Of a DNA stretch of 64,000 nucleotides, positions 60,668-64,000 are shown piece after piece. Below the pieces are notes generated by a model. It searched no databases. It worked only from the letters and a program-made list of their open reading frames with translations, and was not told the origin of the DNA. The translations under genes and the position numbers were made by a program. How positions within the stretch are numbered: the stretch's first letter is position 1; every line of letters starts with the position of its first letter. The DNA is from Bacillota bacterium (GTDB lineage Bacteria; Bacillota; Clostridia; Lachnospirales; Lachnospiraceae), in NCBI GenBank assembly GCA_023439505.1, contig JAEXNR010000062.1:457859-521858 (forward strand), written 5' to 3'.

Positions 60668-62308
60668 ATGAACAAAGGAAGATTGCGTGTGCAGACATTA
60701 TTAATGGGCTCATTAAATGTATTGCTTACCTTGGGAATGGTTGCAATGGAGGATATCAAAAATGAGGTACTGTGGTGGATTCTCCTTGTCTTTTTTTCCT
60801 TTACCATCCCTTTTGTTGTTGTATATTTGTGGAATCGAACGATTTTTCGTTTACTGCAAGAGGTTCGTCAGGTGCTGCATCGATATAACGACGGGGATTT
60901 TTCCGCCGGAATAAAGCTGAATACAAAATCAGGGGAGTTAATGGAAATCAAGGAACAATTTACAGTTCTAAGAAGCATGCTCAATACCTGGATTTATGAA
61001 CTGCTCCATTCTGCGGTAGCCGTCAAACAGTCAGCAGAGAAAATTAATGAGGACTCAGAACGTACAACGGAGGGTATGGAAGAATTAAACAGTAATCTGA
61101 ATGAGATCAGCATGTCCTTTTGTCAAACATCAGATATGTTGTCAGAGGTTTCGGATGCGGCAGGCTTCTTATCGGAAAGCGGGACAAACATCGCCGCCCG
61201 GAGCATAGAATCCGTAGAACATATCCGGCTTGTCAACGATGCGGCAAGGGATACAGGTGCGGCATTGTCACAGGTCACAGCGTCCATGGAGCTCATAGAG
61301 GAGCAAACGGCTCATTCCTTTGAAAAAATTACATATCTTGAACAACTGTCCCAGCAAATCAGCGCGATCACCAATTTAATTACCTCTATTTCACATCAGA
61401 CCAATCTGCTATCCTTAAATGCATCCATTGAGGCTGCAAGAAGCGGTGAACATGGGAAGGGGTTCGCAGTTGTAGCGAAAGAAATTCAAAAGCTCTCAGA
61501 AGGAACGAAAGCTGCCACGAACCAGATTAATGATTTGATTAGCAGGATCCAAAAAGAGGTGCAGGAAGCCGTGCATACCCTGGGGGCAGCCAAAAAGGAA
61601 GTAGCGGAAGGGGTGCGTGCCACCGGGCATGCTGCAATTAACATAGAACATATGATGAATAAAGCCCGGGAAGCGCTGTTACTCATGGAAAACATCACGC
61701 TGGATGTCAAGGAACAATCGCAAAAGACAAATATGATTTCAAAAAATGCAAGGGAAGTTTCAGAACATAGTCAATCCGGTACCGCCTCTGTGCAGGAAAT
61801 CTCCTGTGTCATGGAAAGTCAGGCTGATAATATGAGAAAGACAACACAGACGACCAAAGAATTGTTGGATGTTGCACAAAATCTTGATCAAGTCATGGAT
61901 CGATTTGATCAAACCCTGGGGGAGCAGATGCTTAAGGTATGCTCCACAATATCGGATATTATAACATCCTATCATAAAGAAAATAGGGACCTGTCAAATC
62001 AGGAACTGGAAGATCTCACACAACGATTCGGGGTTTCCGAGATTCATCTTATTGACAAAGACGGTGTTATTATTAAGACCAACAGTATTGACATCATAGG
62101 GTTTCAATTTAGCAGCAGGGAAGGAACCCAAACCTATGATTTCATGCAAATATTAAAAAACCCATCCCTGAGAGTAAATCAAAAATCAGCTTTTCGAGAT
62201 GTGGATGGAAGGTTATTCAAATATGCCGGCATTGCCATGGAAGGGCAGTCAGGCATTATCCAGTGCGGACTGGATGCATCCAGATTAACAGGCTTCGCAG
62301 GAATATAG
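60668..62308 (+). CDS. Methyl-accepting chemotaxis protein with C-terminal sensor-like domain
   Basis: 546 residues from ATG 60668 (RBS AAAGGAGG). Two membrane helices at about 8-28 and 34-56 with a very short loop between, so almost no extracellular domain. A HAMP-like stretch (RQVLHRYNDGDFSAGIKL) leads to the coiled-coil signalling region with the MCP hairpin ISHQTNLLSLNASIEAARSGEHGKGFAVVAKEIQKLSE (about 258-295). After the signalling domain an extra 100-120 residues (FGVSEIHLIDKDGVIIKTNSIDIIGFQF ... RLFKYAGIAMEGQSG) look like a PAS/Cache-type sensor, in the cytoplasm. Confidence 0.9.
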   Translation: MNKGRLRVQTLLMGSLNVLLTLGMVAMEDIKNEVLWWILLVFFSFTIPFVVVYLWNRTIFRLLQEVRQVLHRYNDGDFSAGIKLNTKSGELMEIKEQFTVLRSMLNTWIYELLHSAVAVKQSAEKINEDSERTTEGMEELNSNLNEISMSFCQTSDMLSEVSDAAGFLSESGTNIAARSIESVEHIRLVNDAARDTGAALSQVTASMELIEEQTAHSFEKITYLEQLSQQISAITNLITSISHQTNLLSLNASIEAARSGEHGKGFAVVAKEIQKLSEGTKAATNQINDLISRIQKEVQEAVHTLGAAKKEVAEGVRATGHAAINIEHMMNKAREALLLMENITLDVKEQSQKTNMISKNAREVSEHSQSGTASVQEISCVMESQADNMRKTTQTTKELLDVAQNLDQVMDRFDQTLGEQMLKVCSTISDIITSYHKENRDLSNQELEDLTQRFGVSEIHLIDKDGVIIKTNSIDIIGFQFSSREGTQTYDFMQILKNPSLRVNQKSAFRDVDGRLFKYAGIAMEGQSGIIQCGLDASRLTGFAGI

Positions 62309-62328
62309 ATTCGCCGGAGAAAATCACT

Positions 62329-62388
62329 TCAGGATGGATGGAAAGAAAGGAGGGGCAGCTGCTCCTCCTTTCTTTCCATCCATCCTGA
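62329..62388 (+). repeat. Perfect 25-bp inverted repeat after the MCP gene
   Basis: Left arm 62329-62353 (TCAGGATGGATGG..., purine-rich) and right arm 62364-62388 are exact inverses with a 10-nt loop (GGCAGCTGCT) that itself contains GCAGCTGC. There is no T-run. Probably ends or stabilises the MCP transcript; very strong for a hairpin of this type. Confidence 0.9.
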
Positions 62389-62504
62389 TATCAGGTCCAG
62401 TGAAATGACGGACTTGTTCGGGAAGCAGAAGAAGCGGATCACGAGCCAATGAAACAAAATTACGACAAAAAACTTAATGAGTAAAATAATATTTCAAAAA
62501 ACTA

Positions 62505-62533
62505 TTGACATGTTGAGACAAATTGTTTATGAT
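62505..62533 (+). promoter_or_regulatory. Near-consensus promoter in the MCP-murQ gap
   Basis: TTGACA (62505-62510), 17-bp spacer, TATGAT (62528-62533). Preceded by ATTTCAAAAAACTA, which resembles the flank of the promoter at 62780. Confidence 0.85.
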
Positions 62534-62539
62534 AGAACC

Positions 62540-62648
62540 ATAGAAAATGTAAAGCAGATACTGCTTTCGCAAAGGATAGTTTTCAAGGGAAGACACTTTA
62601 TTTTTGTTTGGGTACGAAGATGACCGCAAACAAAAGGAGTGTCTTTTT
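62540..62648 (+). ncRNA. Putative small RNA or terminated leader
   Basis: Starting just after the promoter -10 box: a hairpin AAAGCAG-ATA-CTGCTTT (62551-62567), then a composite terminator of AAGACACT (62590-62597) / AGTGTCTT (62638-62645) and inner TTTTGTTTG (62602-62610) / CAAACAAAA (62627-62635), ending in TTTTT. This gives a roughly 110-nt unit without an ORF. I do not recognise a known riboswitch or sRNA family. The boundaries are estimates. Confidence 0.55.
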
Positions 62649-62779
62649 ACTTTTAAAATGGTATACTGGTAGTCTTATGGATCAGGATAAATGTTCATAA
62701 GATAAGAAAAGCTATAAGTTGGCATGAAATAAAGTTTCAATATATAATAAAATTATTAAAATAAAATTTCAAAAAAGTA

Positions 62780-62808
62780 TTGACAGAACGAGAAACGTTG
62801 TATAAAAT
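62780..62808 (+). promoter_or_regulatory. Promoter of murQ
   Basis: TTGACA (62780-62785), 17-bp spacer, TAAAAT (62803-62808). The spacer contains AACG-AGAAA-CGTT, a small inverted repeat that could be a regulator site (murQ is often under MurR/RpiR-type control). Confidence 0.75.
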
Positions 62809-62838
62809 AGAGACAGAAACAAAAAATAATAAATAGAA

Positions 62839-62895
62839 ATTGTGCAATATTACTAATGGTGAAGTGCGCTCATCATGCACGATTGCATGCACAAT
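62839..62895 (+). other. Structured 5' leader of murQ
   Basis: ATTGTGCA (62839-62846) pairs with TGCACAAT (62888-62895); inside are GTGC (62864-62867) / GCAC (62877-62880) and other TGCA elements. The closing arm ends two bases before the RBS GGGAGTGAG, so folding may affect translation. Confidence 0.55.
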
Positions 62896-62913
62896 TGGGA
62901 GTGAGTGTTTAGG

Positions 62914-63825
62914 ATGAATGAGTATTTATCAGGACTGGTTACCGAACAGGTAAATCAAATGACGCAAAATATCGATGAATGTACAACAGAGCAGATTCTT
63001 CGTCTGATTAATCAGGAGGATGAGAAGATCGCACAAGCTGTAAAGCAGGAGATACCTGAGATTACCCATGCGGTTGATCTGATTTATAATGCACTGAGTA
63101 ATGGAGGAAGGATGATTTATCTGGGAGCAGGTACATCGGGGAGATTAGGAGTACTGGATGCATCCGAATGCCCACCCACCTATGGAACAGACCCGGATGT
63201 GGTTCAGGGATATATAGCAGGAGGGGATACGGCGTTAAGGACAGCGGTGGAAGGAAGTGAGGATAGCGAAGAGGAAGGGCGAAGACAGGTAATTAACTGC
63301 GGAGTCACAAATCAGGATGTCGTTGTCGGAATAACAGCCAGCGGATATGCAGCATATGTAATCGGTGCATTAAAGCAGGCAAGAGAAACAGGTGCCGTTA
63401 CCATAGGGATTGTGAATAATAAGGGAACGCAGTTAGAAGTGATGTGTGATATATGTATTTCACCGGTAGTAGGGCCGGAAGTAATCATAGGCTCAACAAG
63501 AATGAAGGCAGGTACCTCTCAAAAGCTTGTTTTAAATATGCTGACAACAGCAAGTATGATTAAATTAGGTAAGGTTTATGGCAATATGATGGTTGATTTA
63601 AAGGCCTCCAATCGTAAGCTTAACGACAGAGCCAGAAGAATCATAAAGGCAGTAACCGGTACAGATGATATAACGGCGCAGACCTATCTGAAAGAGGCGA
63701 ATATGAATTCCAAATTAGCGATCATGATGATTTTGTCAGGTCTTTCCGCCAAAGAGTCTGAAGAACTACTGAATGAAAATAAAGGATATTTAAAACTTGC
63801 ATTGCAGAAAATAAATAAAATATAG
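62914..63825 (+). CDS. murQ: N-acetylmuramic acid 6-phosphate etherase
   Basis: 303 residues, normal length, from ATG 62914 (RBS GGGAGTGAG); GTG 62905 lies in the RBS. Diagnostic features: IYLGAGTSGRLGVLDASECPPTYG (SIS domain, catalytic Glu in this family), YIAGGDTALRTAVEGSEDSEEEG, VVVGITASGYAAYVIGAL, GIVNNKGTQLE, and ISPVVGPEVIIGSTRMKAGTSQKLVLNMLTT. It removes lactate from MurNAc-6-P to give GlcNAc-6-P during cell-wall recycling. Downstream partner genes (MurNAc transport, kinase) are beyond the window; the last 175 bases show no recognisable gene start. Confidence 0.96.
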   Translation: MNEYLSGLVTEQVNQMTQNIDECTTEQILRLINQEDEKIAQAVKQEIPEITHAVDLIYNALSNGGRMIYLGAGTSGRLGVLDASECPPTYGTDPDVVQGYIAGGDTALRTAVEGSEDSEEEGRRQVINCGVTNQDVVVGITASGYAAYVIGALKQARETGAVTIGIVNNKGTQLEVMCDICISPVVGPEVIIGSTRMKAGTSQKLVLNMLTTASMIKLGKVYGNMMVDLKASNRKLNDRARRIIKAVTGTDDITAQTYLKEANMNSKLAIMMILSGLSAKESEELLNENKGYLKLALQKINKI

Positions 63826-64000
63826 CAATTTATTAACCCGTATTAACTTGCAAAAGCAATTTAATATAAAATCAAGTCCAGCTAAGAAATGTCAAGAGGT
63901 GGTTTGAAAAAAATCAAAAAATTATTTCTTTCAAAAAAAGGGTAACTTTAATAAACCTAAGCAGGTGGAAGTTTTTAAACCTGTTAAGCGATTTCACCCA

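Larger units (their letters stand above)
62309..62913. other. 605-bp gene-free region rich in RNA signals
   Basis: Contains, in order, a 25-bp perfect inverted repeat, a promoter, a hairpin, a terminator, a second promoter with similar flanks and a structured leader before murQ. Each is listed separately. No credible protein-coding frame was seen. Confidence 0.8.

Noticed and set aside
62540..62648. Known riboswitch (c-di-GMP, purine, T-box)
   Set aside because: The conserved cores of these classes were not found by eye.
63826..64000. Gene or terminator in the last 175 bases
   Set aside because: Only AT-rich sequence and a weak CAGGT/ACCTG pairing near 63962-63983 are visible; no start codon with RBS could be supported.

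Overview
The window looks like a chromosomal segment of a low-GC Gram-positive anaerobe, most likely a Lachnospiraceae (Clostridium cluster XIVa) relative. The reasons are strong AAGGAGG-type ribosome binding sites, lipobox signal peptides on all four ABC substrate-binding proteins, SARP/BTAD-type and DeoR regulators, a methyl-accepting protein, several c-di-GMP enzymes, a bile-salt-hydrolase-type Ntn hydrolase, and ferredoxin- and molybdenum-dependent catabolism. No rRNA, tRNA, IS element, prophage or CRISPR array was seen.

Layout. (1) 1-10.7 kb: peptide/amino-acid uptake and breakdown: a RocB-like M20 peptidase (cut by the window edge), a PNPOx-fold flavoprotein, PepD, a complete Dpp/Opp-type importer and an M14 carboxypeptidase. 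(2) 10.9-16.3 kb: hemerythrin, then a TetR regulator divergent from an MMPL exporter and its secreted coiled-coil partner; the intergenic region carries TTGATTATTG-type operators on a clear promoter. (3) 16.5-24.8 kb: signalling: a lipoprotein solute-binding protein with a membrane diguanylate cyclase and an EAL phosphodiesterase, an Ntn hydrolase (opposite strand), a hypothetical protein, and an XRE regulator divergent from an HD-GYP phosphodiesterase that seems to lack any ATG/GTG/TTG start. (4) 24.9-25.07 kb: a perfect 70-bp tandem repeat built of two hairpins.

(5) 25.1-49.6 kb: the most unusual part, a histidine-utilisation-like island. It holds two HutH-fold lyases that both lack the Ala-Ser-Gly triad needed for the MIO cofactor, a two-[4Fe-4S] protein, an OpuC/ProU-type betaine-family importer split over two strands, a three-subunit molybdenum hydroxylase, HutI, HutD, a cytidylate-kinase-like protein, a 980-residue SARP/AAA/TPR regulator, urocanase, a ThDP enzyme, an N-carbamoyl-amino-acid-hydrolase-type M20 enzyme, a TRZ/ATZ amidohydrolase and a DeoR regulator. 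MIO-free HutH homologues are known as ergothionases, and the other genes fit import of a histidine-derived betaine and its conversion through a (thio)urocanate and a hydantoin or carbamoyl intermediate to glutamate. This is an inference; ordinary histidine use with diverged paralogues is the main alternative.

(6) 49.7-60.5 kb: an alpha-glucan/maltodextrin module: LacI regulator with a near-perfect operator, a decayed gene remnant, MalQ, glucan phosphorylase, a sugar ABC importer, a PHP-domain metallohydrolase and a HAD phosphatase. (7) 60.6-64 kb: an MCP with a sensor-like domain at its C-terminus, a 25-bp perfect inverted repeat, a promoter-to-terminator unit that may be a small RNA, and MurQ behind a structured leader.
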